Part shown: positions 1 through 9,817 of the stretch, in pieces
Numbering within the stretch: position 1 is the first letter of the stretch
Layout: each line of letters begins with the position of its first letter
Origin: Betaproteobacteria bacterium
GTDB lineage: Bacteria; Pseudomonadota; Gammaproteobacteria; Burkholderiales; Burkholderiaceae
DNA: 41,048 bases
Assembly: GCA_947378095.1 (NCBI GenBank)
Contig: CANCIL010000006.1
Location: 1 to 41,048, forward strand
Reading direction: 5' to 3'
Program-made: the position numbers and the translations under genes
The notes under the pieces: model-generated
Database searches by the model: none
Told to the model about the DNA's origin: nothing
The model's input: only the letters and a program-made list of their open reading frames with translations

Positions 1-2
1 TA

Positions 3-732
<730 letters not shown>

Positions 733-750
733 TTTATTTTGGGATCAATA

Positions 751-777
751 AAAAAGGACTGCACTGCAGTCCTTTTT
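751..777. terminator. bidirectional intrinsic terminator between adk and nrdR
   Basis: The arms AAAAAGGACTGCA (751-763) and TGCAGTCCTTTTT (765-777) are perfect complements around one central base. A GGACTGCA stem is flanked by A and T runs, so a U-tract follows the hairpin on either strand. It lies between convergent adk and nrdR and can end both transcripts. Confidence 0.9.
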
Positions 778-803
778 CTTTTTCATCAAAGAGGTTTGAT
801 TTG

Positions 804-1250
804 CTACTTCAACTCTTTGAGCGCACTCTCAAAAGACTCAATGTCCGCAAAGCTTCTATAGACCGAAGCAAAGCGGATATAAGCCACTTTATCTAAACGT
901 TTGAGCTCACGCATCACAAGCTCACCTACGCGTTCACTTGGGATTTCTTTTTCGCCAAGGCTGAGTAACTTTTCTTCAATACGTGCAATCGACTCATCAA
1001 CAGAATCTGATGAGACTGGACGCTTACGAAGAGCCAACTTAATTGAGCTAGCCAACTTATCGTGACTGTATTCAACACGGCTGCCATTCTTCTTCACGAT
1101 TGCTGGCAGTGCTAGCTCAACTCGCTCATAGGTGGTGAAACGTTTATCGCACTTAGCGCAACGGCGGCGGCGACGAATGGTATCGCCCTCGTCCGATACC
1201 CGGGTATCTAAAACCTGGGTATCGTCGTTATGGCAAAAAGGGCAGCGCAA
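804..1250 (-). CDS. nrdR: transcriptional repressor NrdR
   Basis: Nucleotide-sensing repressor of ribonucleotide reductase genes. An N-terminal zinc ribbon with C3, C6, C31 and C34 (CPFC ... CAKC) is followed by an ATP-cone domain from about residue 46 ([10 protein letters not shown]). The length of 148 is usual for the family. The start codon is TTG: the second residue of the conserved MRCPFC opening comes immediately after it and no in-frame ATG lies just upstream. It follows glyA by 20 bases, a pairing common in Betaproteobacteria, so the two are probably co-transcribed. I did not find a convincing NrdR box in the window. Confidence 0.95.
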   Translation of the reverse strand: MRCPFCHNDDTQVLDTRVSDEGDTIRRRRRCAKCDKRFTTYERVELALPAIVKKNGSRVEYSHDKLASSIKLALRKRPVSSDSVDESIARIEEKLLSLGEKEIPSERVGELVMRELKRLDKVAYIRFASVYRSFADIESFESALKELK

Positions 1251-1270
1251 TGAGTGCTTTCTTCTTTTGC

Positions 1271-2515
1271 TTAGCCGTAAACCGGGAAGCGCTTTGTTAA
1301 CTCAGAAACTTGAGCGCGAACCTTAGCAATATTGTCTGGATCATTTGGGTTGTCTAGAACATCAGCAATAAAGTGGCCTACCTGTCTTGCTTCAGCTTCT
1401 TTAAATCCACGAGTCGTCATCGCTGGGGAACCCAAACGGATGCCACTAGTCACCATTGGTTTTTCTGGATCATTTGGAATACCGTTTTTGTTACAAGTAA
1501 TGTGCGCATCACCCAATACTTTTTCAGCTTCCTTGCCAGTCATCTTCTTGGCACGCAAATCCACCAACATCACATGAGAATCTGTACCGCCAGAAACAAT
1601 ACGCAGACCACGCTCAATCAGCGTCTCTGCCAAAGCCCTAGCATTTGCAACAACTTGCTTTTGATAATCCTTAAAGCCCGGCTCTAGCGCCTCTTTAAAT
1701 GCAGTCGCTTTAGCAGCAATCACGTGCATCAATGGACCGCCTTGTAGGCCAGGGAACACCGCTGAGTTAATTGCCTTCTCGTGCTCAGCCTTCATCAAGA
1801 TGATGCCGCCACGTGGGCCGCGCAAGCTCTTATGGGTTGTTGAAGTCACGATATCTGCATGCGGCACAGGATTTGGATAAACGCCAGCAGCAACCAAACC
1901 TGCATAGTGCGCCATGTCCACCATGAAGATGGCGCCAATTTCTTTTGCTAATTTACCGATACGTTCAAAGTCAATTTTTCTGGAATACGCAGAAGCACCA
2001 GCAATGATTAGTTTAGGCTTGTGCTCACGTGCTAAACGTTCCATTTGTTCGTAATCAATTTCTTCATTCTTATCTAAACCGTAAGCAATCGGATTGAACC
2101 ACTTACCGCTCATGTTCAATGCCATACCGTGGGTCAAGTGACCACCTTCAGCCAAACTCATTCCCATAAAGGTATCGCCTGGTTTTAAGAAGGCTAAGAA
2201 AACCGCTTGGTTTGCAGATGCACCGCAATGGGGCTGCACGTTCGCTGCCTCAGCACCAAACAAAGCCTTGACACGATCAATCGCCAATTGCTCCGCTACG
2301 TCTACGAATTCGCATCCGCCGTAATAGCGCTTGCCTGGATAACCTTCTGCATACTTATTCGTCAGCTGAGAGCCTTGGGCCTGCATAACTGCTGGCGAGG
2401 TGTAATTCTCGGAAGCAATGAGCTCAATATGGTCTTCTTGACGACGATTCTCATTCTGAATAGCTGCCCACAATTCTGGGTCGGTTTTAGATAAAGTGTT
2501 TTGACGGTCAAACAT
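1271..2515 (-). CDS. glyA: serine hydroxymethyltransferase
   Basis: PLP enzyme converting serine and tetrahydrofolate to glycine and methylene-tetrahydrofolate, the main cytosolic one-carbon source. The PLP lysine is in [13 protein letters not shown] (K229 with the start used here, the same number as in E. coli). The track ORF begins 14 codons earlier, but family members open with MFDRQ-like residues, and the ATG at 2515 has an AGGA about nine bases upstream, so I use 2515, giving 414 residues. It is divergent from tolQ over 64 bases and upstream of nrdR. Confidence 0.97.
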   Translation of the reverse strand: MFDRQNTLSKTDPELWAAIQNENRRQEDHIELIASENYTSPAVMQAQGSQLTNKYAEGYPGKRYYGGCEFVDVAEQLAIDRVKALFGAEAANVQPHCGASANQAVFLAFLKPGDTFMGMSLAEGGHLTHGMALNMSGKWFNPIAYGLDKNEEIDYEQMERLAREHKPKLIIAGASAYSRKIDFERIGKLAKEIGAIFMVDMAHYAGLVAAGVYPNPVPHADIVTSTTHKSLRGPRGGIILMKAEHEKAINSAVFPGLQGGPLMHVIAAKATAFKEALEPGFKDYQKQVVANARALAETLIERGLRIVSGGTDSHVMLVDLRAKKMTGKEAEKVLGDAHITCNKNGIPNDPEKPMVTSGIRLGSPAMTTRGFKEAEARQVGHFIADVLDNPNDPDNIAKVRAQVSELTKRFPVYG

Positions 2516-2579
2516 AGCGATAATCCTGGAGTAGTTGAACTGCTTTAGTAAAATCAACCTACATCATACAAAATCCACC

Positions 2580-3236
2580 ATGCACACCACACAAGACCTT
2601 TCATTCCTCTCCCTAGTCCTCAATGCCAGCCTATTAGTACAGTTCGTAATGTTGTTATTACTGAGCATGTCGGTTGCCTCTTGGACCATCATTTTCAAGA
2701 AAACCGCCATTTTGAGAGGCGTCAGAAGGGATACAGAGCGTTTTGAGCGTGATTTCTGGTCAGGTGGCGACTTGGGCACCCTCCTCGAGTCAGCGCAACG
2801 CAATACCCGCAGTGATGCCGTTCTAGAGCATATCTTCGAAGCTGGGATGCAAGAGTTCTTAAAGGTGCGAGAAATTGATGCCGCCCGTCGCGCCATGAAA
2901 GCAACCTACCAACGGGAAATGGACCACTTAGAAGCTAATTTGCCATTTTTGGCATCTGTCGGCTCCGTCTCTCCATATATCGGCTTATTCGGCACCGTTT
3001 GGGGAATCATGAACTCCTTCCGTGGCCTATCGAATGTACAAAACGCAACCTTAGCCGCAGTGGCCCCTGGTATTGCAGAAGCCTTGATCGCTACAGCGAT
3101 TGGTTTATTCGCAGCGATTCCTGCAGTGGTTGCTTATAACCGCGCAGCAACGGATGTTGATCGCCTCTCGATTCGTTTTGAAACTTTTATTGAAGAGTTC
3201 ACCAATATTTTGCAACGTCAAACTGCTAGTCGTTAA
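2580..3236 (+). CDS. tolQ: Tol-Pal system inner membrane proton channel subunit TolQ
   Basis: MotA/TolQ/ExbB-family integral membrane protein that forms the proton-driven motor with TolR for TolA. Hydrophobic segments lie near residues 15-35, 130-150 and 165-190 and include the family signature VSPYIGLFGTVWGIMNSF. The longer track ORF starts 15 codons upstream with residues unlike TolQ; the ATG at 2580 gives 218 residues, typical for the family. No clear Shine-Dalgarno precedes it. It is first in tolQRAB-pal-cpoB. ExbB is the alternative for this family, but tolA and tolB downstream decide for TolQ. Confidence 0.95.
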   Translation: MHTTQDLSFLSLVLNASLLVQFVMLLLLSMSVASWTIIFKKTAILRGVRRDTERFERDFWSGGDLGTLLESAQRNTRSDAVLEHIFEAGMQEFLKVREIDAARRAMKATYQREMDHLEANLPFLASVGSVSPYIGLFGTVWGIMNSFRGLSNVQNATLAAVAPGIAEALIATAIGLFAAIPAVVAYNRAATDVDRLSIRFETFIEEFTNILQRQTASR

Positions 3237-3249
3237 GAAAAAATAAATC

Positions 3250-3669
3250 ATGGCCGGCTCCTCATTACGCAAATCAAAACGTCGGGCAATGTCCGACATT
3301 AATGTGGTTCCCTACATCGATGTGATGTTGGTACTCCTCGTCATCTTTATGGTGACAGCGCCCATGGTCAATCCTGGCGTAGTCAATCTACCTACAGTTG
3401 GTGGTGCCAAAGTGCAATCACTGCCTCCTGTCTTTCTGACGATTGATGCAAATGAAAAAGTAATCGTCCGTAAAGATGGTGAGCCTGTACAAACCTTAGA
3501 TAAATTTGAGCTTGGTGCCTTTGCTAGATCTCAAGCCGAAAAGTCCGCTGATCAGCCTGTTGTCTTGGCTGCAGACAAGTCCATTAAATATGAAGTGGTA
3601 ATGGATGTGATGTCTAAGCTCAAAGAGAATGGTGTTAAACGGGTTGGCTTAGCAGTAAAGAGCCAATAA
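3250..3669 (+). CDS. tolR: Tol-Pal system protein TolR
   Basis: ExbD/TolR-family protein with one N-terminal transmembrane helix (about residues 20-39) and a periplasmic domain. The helix carries the proton-relay aspartate D24 in PYIDVMLVLL. The upstream SDINVVPYID is the family signature. It starts 13 bases after the tolQ stop and has 139 residues, normal length. It works with TolQ to energise TolA during outer-membrane constriction at division. Confidence 0.96.
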   Translation: MAGSSLRKSKRRAMSDINVVPYIDVMLVLLVIFMVTAPMVNPGVVNLPTVGGAKVQSLPPVFLTIDANEKVIVRKDGEPVQTLDKFELGAFARSQAEKSADQPVVLAADKSIKYEVVMDVMSKLKENGVKRVGLAVKSQ

Positions 3670-3714
3670 GAAATTCATCTTGCGAAAACGGTACTTTCCG
3701 CATCCTCATCAGCA

Positions 3715-4548
3715 ATGACTAGCGCGCAACTCTCTCAGAACCCCTTTGGTCAACACGGTCGTGATGGCCGCGGACGATTCACCAAAGAAGAGAGCACCAA
3801 ACGCGCATTTACTTTTTCATTATTTGCACATTTAGGTTTACTGGCTTTTTTAGTAATCGGTATTAGCTGGAACAACAGCACACCTGCTGGCGTTGAAGTT
3901 GAGCTATGGGATTCCACGCAGCAAGTAGAAACTCCCCCAGCACCAGAACTGAAAACTGAATTTAAAGAAGAGGCGGCTGATATTGCCGTCAAGAAAAAGA
4001 AAGTAGAAAAAGAGCCTCCTAAAAAAGAGAAGGAAGCTGTTAAGGAACCTCCTAAGCCAGCAAAAGTAGTTCCACCAAAAGAAGAGCCTAAAAAAGCTGA
4101 GCCGCCGAAAAAGGTAGAGCCGCCAAAACCAGCTGCACTGACTCCAGCGCAAATCAAAGCCAATGCTGAAGCCGACAAACGCCGTGAAGCCAATATTGCG
4201 AGCCTACGTGGCATGGCTGCCAAGGATGGCGGAACTGGGGGTTCAGTGGGCAGCGGGGTTGGCGGTGGCGGCAATGCGCCTCCTGGCTGGAGCGATAAAG
4301 TGATTAAAAAAGTTCGGGCCAACATCACTTTCAATGCCGATTCTTTTAAAGGAAATAAGCAAACCATCGTTCAGGTGCGCTTAGCACCCGATGGCGCCAT
4401 CCTTTCTAGGACAATGACGAGCAGTAGCGGTGATAATGCATGGGATCAAGCCGTATTAAGTGCTATTGATGCAACACAGAGTTTGCCTCGTGATGACAAT
4501 GGACAATTTCCGACTTTAACGCCTGAATTGAAATTAAAACCAAAGTAA
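3715..4548 (+). CDS. tolA: Tol-Pal system protein TolA
   Basis: Periplasm-spanning link between the TolQR motor and TolB-Pal. A cytoplasmic tail (1-30) is followed by one transmembrane helix (about 31-51). A Lys/Glu/Pro/Ala-rich linker (about 70-160) contains PPKKEK- and PPKPAK-like repeats. A Gly-rich hinge (about 172-188) leads to a C-terminal TonB/TolA-like domain (about 190-277) with QVRLAPDGAI and WDQAVLSAI. At 277 residues it is much shorter than E. coli TolA (about 420), mainly in the linker. No good Shine-Dalgarno precedes the ATG. Confidence 0.93.
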   Translation: MTSAQLSQNPFGQHGRDGRGRFTKEESTKRAFTFSLFAHLGLLAFLVIGISWNNSTPAGVEVELWDSTQQVETPPAPELKTEFKEEAADIAVKKKKVEKEPPKKEKEAVKEPPKPAKVVPPKEEPKKAEPPKKVEPPKPAALTPAQIKANAEADKRREANIASLRGMAAKDGGTGGSVGSGVGGGGNAPPGWSDKVIKKVRANITFNADSFKGNKQTIVQVRLAPDGAILSRTMTSSSGDNAWDQAVLSAIDATQSLPRDDNGQFPTLTPELKLKPK

Positions 4549-4558
4549 ATATCAAACC

Positions 4559-5863
4559 ATGATGAATTTAATCGCACGTACTTTGCAAAAAACCATTCTG
4601 ATCATTAGCGCAACAGTGCTCAGCTTTTTGAGTCTTCCAAGCTTTGCGCAAATGAGTATTGAGATTACCGGTGTTGGGCAATCACTCTACCCAATCGCCG
4701 TCATGCGTTTTAAAGATGAAGGCAAATTGCCTACCAGTGTTACTGACATCATTCGCCAAGACCTTGCGCGCAGTGGCTATTTCAAAAATACTGAAAACGG
4801 CAATGCGAGTGAGAGCGATGAAGGCACCCCAAACTACAAATCTTGGGCCACTCGCGGTGCAGATGCTTTAGTGGTGGGATCGGTAGTGCAAAAAGGTGCC
4901 GATCAATTTGATATTCAATACAAGCTGTTTGATATTCGTAAATCCCAAAGTCTTGGTGGCCTCAATATCAATTCCAGCGCCGATAATTTGCGTGCAGCAG
5001 CTCACAAGATTGCCGATGACATCATCATGAAGCTCTTAGGCGAGCGTGGCATCTTCTCTACCCGTTTGTCTTATGTCATCAAGGATGGCAAACGTTTCCG
5101 CCTGGTGATCTCTGACGCGGATGGACAAAATATTCGCAATGCGATGTCCAGCGGCGATCCGATTATTTCTCCATCATGGTCTCCTGATGGCAAGAAGGTA
5201 GCTTACGTTTCTTTTGAAGACCGCAAGCCAGTGATCTACGTTCATGAATTGGCTACTGGTCGTCGTATTGCCCTATCCAACCAGAAGGGCAATAACAGTG
5301 CACCAGGATGGTCGCCCGATGGTAAAAAATTGGCCATCTCCTTATCTAAAGACGGTAATACCCAAATTTATGGCATCAATGCTGATGGGACCGGATTACA
5401 TCGTCTAACTCGCGGCAACACAATTGATACTGAGCCTCAATATTCTCCAGATGGTCGCTATATCTATTTCACGAGCGATCGTGGTGGCAATCCCCAGATC
5501 TATCGCATGAGCGCCGAGGGTGAGCAAGCCGAAGGTGCAAAACGTGTAAGCTTCAAACAAGGTTTTGTGACATCCCCCCGCATTTCTCCTGATGGAAAAT
5601 ACTTGGCATACATCGCCAATGTTGGTGGCGCCTTCCGTCTCTACATCATGAATATGGCGACCGGTGAAACTCAGGCATTAACCGATGGCACTTCGGATGA
5701 ATCTCCTTCATTTGCGGCCAATGGAAAATATGTTCTCTATTCAACCAAGGTTGGCGGTAAGCGCGTATTAGCTGCAGTCTCGGTTGATGGCAATTCCAAA
5801 CAAGTCTTAAGCATCCCAGGTTCTGACGTACGTCAGCCATCCTGGGGTCCCTTCATGGATTAG
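4559..5863 (+). CDS. tolB: Tol-Pal system beta-propeller protein TolB
   Basis: Periplasmic Pal-binding protein. A signal peptide (about 1-30, cleavage after SFA) is followed by an N-terminal alpha/beta domain (about 31-170) and a six-bladed propeller with repeated WSPDGKK-, YSPDGRY- and ISPDGKY-type blade motifs. The 434-residue length is typical. Two adjacent ATGs (4559 and 4562) are both possible starts. It begins ten bases after the tolA stop. A 131-base gap with an inverted repeat separates it from pal. Confidence 0.97.
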   Translation: MMNLIARTLQKTILIISATVLSFLSLPSFAQMSIEITGVGQSLYPIAVMRFKDEGKLPTSVTDIIRQDLARSGYFKNTENGNASESDEGTPNYKSWATRGADALVVGSVVQKGADQFDIQYKLFDIRKSQSLGGLNINSSADNLRAAAHKIADDIIMKLLGERGIFSTRLSYVIKDGKRFRLVISDADGQNIRNAMSSGDPIISPSWSPDGKKVAYVSFEDRKPVIYVHELATGRRIALSNQKGNNSAPGWSPDGKKLAISLSKDGNTQIYGINADGTGLHRLTRGNTIDTEPQYSPDGRYIYFTSDRGGNPQIYRMSAEGEQAEGAKRVSFKQGFVTSPRISPDGKYLAYIANVGGAFRLYIMNMATGETQALTDGTSDESPSFAANGKYVLYSTKVGGKRVLAAVSVDGNSKQVLSIPGSDVRQPSWGPFMD

Positions 5864-5918
5864 TAAGTCCTTATTAATCCAAGCAGGTCGCCCTAATTTT
5901 TATAGCAATTTAGTCATT

Positions 5919-5940
5919 TCTAATCCCCTAGGGGGTTAGA
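5919..5940. promoter_or_regulatory. 22-base inverted repeat between tolB and pal
   Basis: TCTAATCCCC / GGGGGTTAGA form two 10-base arms around TA with one mismatched pair (G-U in RNA). The C+G core is strong, but no T-run follows (ATATTGG comes next), so it is not a classic terminator. It could be a transcript-stabilising hairpin, an operator, or part of a pal promoter region. It is the only long gap in the tol operon. Confidence 0.5.
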
Positions 5941-5994
5941 ATATTGGCTATAGACGCATTAATTGGCTAATTTGTAGGAAAAAAGGAAACCCAA

Positions 5995-6483
5995 ATGAAA
6001 ATCTCAATCGCTCGTCGTGCCGCCACATTTGCACTTTTAGGAGCCACCGCTCTTTTAGTAGCTTGCTCATCTGGGGTGAAATTAGACGATGTTGACAGCG
6101 CTAATAGCAACTTTAGTTCACAGCCATGGAATGATCCTAAGAGCCCATTGTTTGAGAAAAGTGTTTACTTTGGTCTTGATGAATACACCGTCGAAACTAA
6201 GTACCAAAAAATGTTGTCAGCTCATGCTGGCTATCTCAAAGCGAATCCAAAGCAAAAAATTATTATTCAAGGTAACACCGATGATCGTGGTACAGCTGAG
6301 TACAACTTAGCATTAGGCCAACGCCGTTCTGATGCCGTTCGTAAGTCACTGAACTTGATGGGCGTCTCTAACGATCAAATGGAAGCAGTCAGCTTTGGTA
6401 AAGAAAAACCAAAAGCAGATGGCAATAATGAAGCAGCTTGGGCAGAAAATCGCCGTGCTGACATTGTTTACATTACGAACTAA
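5995..6483 (+). CDS. pal: peptidoglycan-associated lipoprotein Pal
   Basis: Outer-membrane lipoprotein anchoring the Tol system to peptidoglycan. A lipobox LVAC puts the lipidated cysteine at C24. An OmpA-like domain follows (about 55-160) with GNTDDRGTAEYNLALGQRRS, the diaminopimelate-binding region. The length of 162 is normal. The ATG is preceded by AAAAAGGAAA. The stop overlaps the cpoB start by one base (TAATG), indicating translational coupling. Confidence 0.97.
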   Translation: MKISIARRAATFALLGATALLVACSSGVKLDDVDSANSNFSSQPWNDPKSPLFEKSVYFGLDEYTVETKYQKMLSAHAGYLKANPKQKIIIQGNTDDRGTAEYNLALGQRRSDAVRKSLNLMGVSNDQMEAVSFGKEKPKADGNNEAAWAENRRADIVYITN

Positions 6484-7214
6484 TGGTGAAGTTTTCCACT
6501 CTCAATAAACAAACGCTCTCACGAGCGTTTTGTTTAAGTGCTTCTGCCTTTATCTTTTGTTTCTCCACTAGTGCTTGGGCGCTCTTTAATGATGATGATG
6601 CCCGCAAAGCCATCCTCGATCTGCGTAAAACACTGGCAAACACACAGCTTGAGCTCCAAGGTCAGATCGATAAGCTCAAATCAGAAAATGCAGAGTTGCG
6701 TGGCAAGGTTGAGAATCTAGAAAAACAGGGTGAGGATATTTCCTCTAGCCAAAAAACGTATTACCAAGATCTCGATAATCGTCTGGGCAATTTTGAGCCT
6801 CGCACCTTCACCATTGAAGGCGTGAGCGGTGTAGTTCAGCCTGCCGAGAAAAAAGCGTATGACGACGCCTTAAAAGCATTTCAGAATGGAAGCCTGAAGA
6901 AAGCAGATGCAGATTTTTCTAGCTTCATCTCTCGTTTCCCAAAGAGTCCCTACGTACCCCTTGCTTTGTTTTGGGGAGGCAATAGCAAATACGCCAATAA
7001 AGACTGCAAAGGTGCGACTACCCAATTGCAATCTTTGATATCCCGCTATCCAAGTCATCCAAGGGTGCCTGCTGCGATGGTGACTTTGGGTAATTGCCAA
7101 TTGGAGAGCGGTAATAAAGCGGCTGCAAAGAAAATCTTTAGCGAGATCGTTACGAAATATCCCGATAGCGATGCTGCGCAGCAAGCGCAATCTCTGATTC
7201 CCGCAACTAGATAA
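6483..7214 (+). CDS. cpoB: cell division coordinator CpoB (YbgF)
   Basis: Periplasmic protein that links Tol-Pal function to peptidoglycan synthesis at the septum. A signal peptide (about 1-33, cleavage after AWA) is followed by an N-terminal trimerising coiled coil (about 45-85, KLKSENAELRGKVENLEKQ) and C-terminal tetratricopeptide repeats (about 125-240). The start at 6483 is forced: no other in-frame start lies ahead of the signal peptide. A terminator-like hairpin sits inside the signal-peptide codons (see 6507-6535). Confidence 0.94.
   Translation: MVKFSTLNKQTLSRAFCLSASAFIFCFSTSAWALFNDDDARKAILDLRKTLANTQLELQGQIDKLKSENAELRGKVENLEKQGEDISSSQKTYYQDLDNRLGNFEPRTFTIEGVSGVVQPAEKKAYDDALKAFQNGSLKKADADFSSFISRFPKSPYVPLALFWGGNSKYANKDCKGATTQLQSLISRYPSHPRVPAAMVTLGNCQLESGNKAAAKKIFSEIVTKYPDSDAAQQAQSLIPATR
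6507..6535 (+). promoter_or_regulatory. terminator-like hairpin inside the 5' end of cpoB
   Basis: AAACAAACGCTC (6507-6518), loop TCAC, then GAGCGTTTTGTTT (6523-6535) pair with a single bulged T, and the 3' arm is T-rich. It has the shape of an intrinsic terminator but lies 24 bases inside cpoB, just after pal. It may attenuate read-through from pal into cpoB, or end part of the pal mRNA. Function is inferred from shape only. Confidence 0.55.
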
Positions 7215-7228
7215 GCTAGCTCTCCGCT

Positions 7229-7969
7229 ATGTCTTCGCTGTCTGCAGCCTTTACCTCTTTTGCTCCACGTAAACCGAATGCACCTGCAGTCATCCTCTTT
7301 TCAGGTGGCCTAGATTCCAGCACGATTCTGGCCTTAGCCAAAGATCTCGGTTACGCGCCCTATGCGCTTTCTGTAGGTTATGGCCAGCGTCACTCCTCTG
7401 AGTTGGCGGCTGCAAAACATATTGCAAAAAAGATGGGGGTCATTCGCCATGAAGTGGTGAATCTAGACCTCACTCGTTTTGGCGGATCAGCGCTAACAGA
7501 TTCTGCAATTGCAGTTCCAACAACTCCGGGTAAAGATCAAGAGATACCGGTGACCTATGTTCCAGCCCGCAATACGATCTTGTTATCGCTTGCACTAGGA
7601 TGGGCTGAATCCCTTGGTGGACTAGATGTCTTCTACGGCGCTAATGCAGTTGATTACTCTGGCTACCCAGACTGTCGCCCTGAATACGTTGCTTCGTTTG
7701 AGGAGATGGCTAACTTGGCTACTAAAGCGGGTGTAGAAGCCGTCAATCATGAAAATCGCTTCCGAGTGCATGCCCCCATCATCAGCATGAGTAAAGCCCA
7801 AATTATTGAACTAGGAAGTACCTTAGGCGTGGATTACTCACAAACCGTCTCTTGCTACCAAGCCAATGATTTAGGAGAAGCATGCGGTGAATGCGAGTCC
7901 TGTCGTTTGCGCCAAGCAGGCTTTAAGCAAGCCAACCTGAGTGACCCCACTCGCTATCAAAAAAAGTAA
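7229..7969 (+). CDS. queC: 7-cyano-7-deazaguanine synthase QueC
   Basis: ATP-dependent enzyme converting 7-carboxy-7-deazaguanine to preQ0 in queuosine biosynthesis. The PP-loop SGGLDSST begins at S25, and four zinc cysteines lie near the end (C209, C219, C222, C225 in CYQ ... CGECESC). The 246-residue length includes an N-terminal extension of about 18 residues before the core, so a later start cannot be excluded. It starts 14 bases after cpoB, in the tol-pal-queC order seen in several proteobacteria. It converges on ribE. Confidence 0.95.
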   Translation: MSSLSAAFTSFAPRKPNAPAVILFSGGLDSSTILALAKDLGYAPYALSVGYGQRHSSELAAAKHIAKKMGVIRHEVVNLDLTRFGGSALTDSAIAVPTTPGKDQEIPVTYVPARNTILLSLALGWAESLGGLDVFYGANAVDYSGYPDCRPEYVASFEEMANLATKAGVEAVNHENRFRVHAPIISMSKAQIIELGSTLGVDYSQTVSCYQANDLGEACGECESCRLRQAGFKQANLSDPTRYQKK

Positions 7970-8011
7970 AGTAACTTCGAATGCGAATTGGATGAATCTA
8001 AGGTGCAGAAG

Positions 8012-8629
8012 TTATTGCGCTTGAGTCTCTAGCATTCGCGCAACATAACGCGCAATTAAATCAATTTCTAAATTGACTGCATCACCTTGCTTGAGCTTAC
8101 CCAGTGTTGTGTTCTCAAGTGTGTGCGGAATGATATTGATATCTACTAAACATGCATTCGCAGTATCTTCTGTTTTATTCACAGTCAATGAAACACCATT
8201 TACAACAATAGACCCCTTGTAAGCTAAGAATGCTGCTAAGGCTTTGGGTGCTTCGATACGCAAAAGCCATGAGCCATAAGCATCTGCTGCGACTTGCGCA
8301 AAATGGGCCACCTTGCCAACGCCATCAACATGTCCGCTCACCAAGTGACCGCCCAAGCGATCATTTAGACGTAATGCCTTCTCTAAATTAACGGGGCCTG
8401 TTTTATCAAGACCAACAGTCTTGTTTAAAGATTCACGTGAAATATCTAAAGCAAAGGTATTGGCTTGAAGTTGGGTTGCGGTCATACAGGCACCTTGAAT
8501 AGCGATGCTATCGCCTAGCGCCACATCATCTAGATATCCGTCTGGCACTTCAACAACCAAATGTAACCCATCGCCCTTGGCTTGAGCACTTTTGATTTGA
8601 CCTACGGCAGTGATGATTCCTGTGAACAT
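8012..8629 (-). CDS. ribE: riboflavin synthase, alpha subunit
   Basis: Dismutates two 6,7-dimethyl-8-ribityllumazine molecules to riboflavin. It opens with MFTGII, the family start, and has two tandem lumazine-binding barrels (about 1-95 and 96-195). Typical motifs are GDSIAIQGACMT in the first and GSIVVNGVSLTV in the second. The length is 205 residues. It starts nine bases after ribD, so the two form an operon. The symbol ribC is also used for this enzyme. Confidence 0.96.
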   Translation of the reverse strand: MFTGIITAVGQIKSAQAKGDGLHLVVEVPDGYLDDVALGDSIAIQGACMTATQLQANTFALDISRESLNKTVGLDKTGPVNLEKALRLNDRLGGHLVSGHVDGVGKVAHFAQVAADAYGSWLLRIEAPKALAAFLAYKGSIVVNGVSLTVNKTEDTANACLVDINIIPHTLENTTLGKLKQGDAVNLEIDLIARYVARMLETQAQ

Positions 8630-8638
8630 GGTGTGATT

Positions 8639-9754
8639 TTAATTCCGAATCAAACGTAAGCGTAAATCAGGGCCAAAGAGACTGTGGTCAATGATCTGCC
8701 AATCTTGACGCTGCTCTAATCCCTGCAAAGGCGTGACATTCGCCATCCCAATGCCATCCCCCATCAAGAAGGGCGCATAGTAGAGAAGCAATTCATCTAC
8801 GCAGTTTTCTCTCAACATAGAGCCATTTAACTTATAACCAGACTCAATATGGATTTCATTCATCTCTCGCTCTTGCGCAAGATAGGCAAATAATTTTGGC
8901 AGGTCTACTTTGCCTTGTGGATTAGCCATCTCAATAACTTCAATCCCACGTTCCTGAAATACTTTGGCTTTTTGCTGAAGATCAGGCGTATTTAAATGAG
9001 CACAGACAATCATCACGCCAGAGCCATCTAGGTGATTAAATATCTTGGCAGTAAGCGGTGTTTCCAACTTAGAATCCACAATGATTTTCCAAGGCTGGCG
9101 ATAGGTATCGACCTCTCTCACATTCAGGCTAGGATCATCCTCTTTAACAGTACCAACCCCAGTCACAATCGCACAGGCTTGTGCACGCCAGTGATGTCCA
9201 TCAGCACGGGCAAGTGGTCCAGTAATCCATTGACTCTGCCCATTTGGTAAAGCAGTCTTGCCATCTAAGCTGGCAGCAATCTTTAAACGCACCCAGGGCA
9301 AGCCACGGGTCATACGAGAAATAAATCCTCGGTTAAGAGCCTGTGCATCAGCTTCTAGCAATCCGCAGCGCACATCAATACCAGCAGCTTTTAATCGCTC
9401 TAAACCTTTACCTGCAACTAAGGGGTTTGGATCAGGCATTGCTACAACCAGCATTGCTGGCTTTGCTGCAATCAATGCATCAACGCAAGGCGCAGTTCGT
9501 CCAGTATGGTTGCAAGGCTCTAGGGTCACATAAACCGTTGACCCCTCAGCACTAAAACCATTTGCCTTGACATCCGCTAGCGCCTGAATTTCAGCATGAG
9601 GGCCACCCACCTTTTGGGTATGGCCACGACCAATCACTTGCCCCTCTTTCACGATCACGCATCCAACACGGGGATTGGGATTGGATAAATAGAGTGCTTT
9701 TTGAGCTTCAGCCAAAGCCTCGCTCATCAATTGGTGGTCAACTGCGCTGTACAT
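8639..9754 (-). CDS. ribD: bifunctional riboflavin deaminase/reductase RibD
   Basis: Two-domain enzyme for steps two and three of riboflavin synthesis. The N-terminal deaminase has the zinc site HAE (H53, E55) and PCNHTGRTAPC (C81, C90). The C-terminal reductase domain (about 150-371) has RLKIAASLDGKTA and the NADPH-binding VTGVGTVKEDDPSLNVR region. The length of 371 is usual. It is preceded on the same strand by the prepilin-like genes, with a 63-base gap, and followed by ribE. Confidence 0.96.
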   Translation of the reverse strand: MYSAVDHQLMSEALAEAQKALYLSNPNPRVGCVIVKEGQVIGRGHTQKVGGPHAEIQALADVKANGFSAEGSTVYVTLEPCNHTGRTAPCVDALIAAKPAMLVVAMPDPNPLVAGKGLERLKAAGIDVRCGLLEADAQALNRGFISRMTRGLPWVRLKIAASLDGKTALPNGQSQWITGPLARADGHHWRAQACAIVTGVGTVKEDDPSLNVREVDTYRQPWKIIVDSKLETPLTAKIFNHLDGSGVMIVCAHLNTPDLQQKAKVFQERGIEVIEMANPQGKVDLPKLFAYLAQEREMNEIHIESGYKLNGSMLRENCVDELLLYYAPFLMGDGIGMANVTPLQGLEQRQDWQIIDHSLFGPDLRLRLIRN

Positions 9755-9817
9755 GGGTCTATTAAAACCGATTGTCTAGCTCAGCGCCAAATTTGGGCCA
9801 ATTTCAGTGGGTGAGGC

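Noticed and set aside
3750-4367. 205-residue ORF on the minus strand opposite tolA.
   Set aside because: It is a shadow of the Lys/Pro/Ala-rich tolA linker; low-complexity composition explains the open frame.
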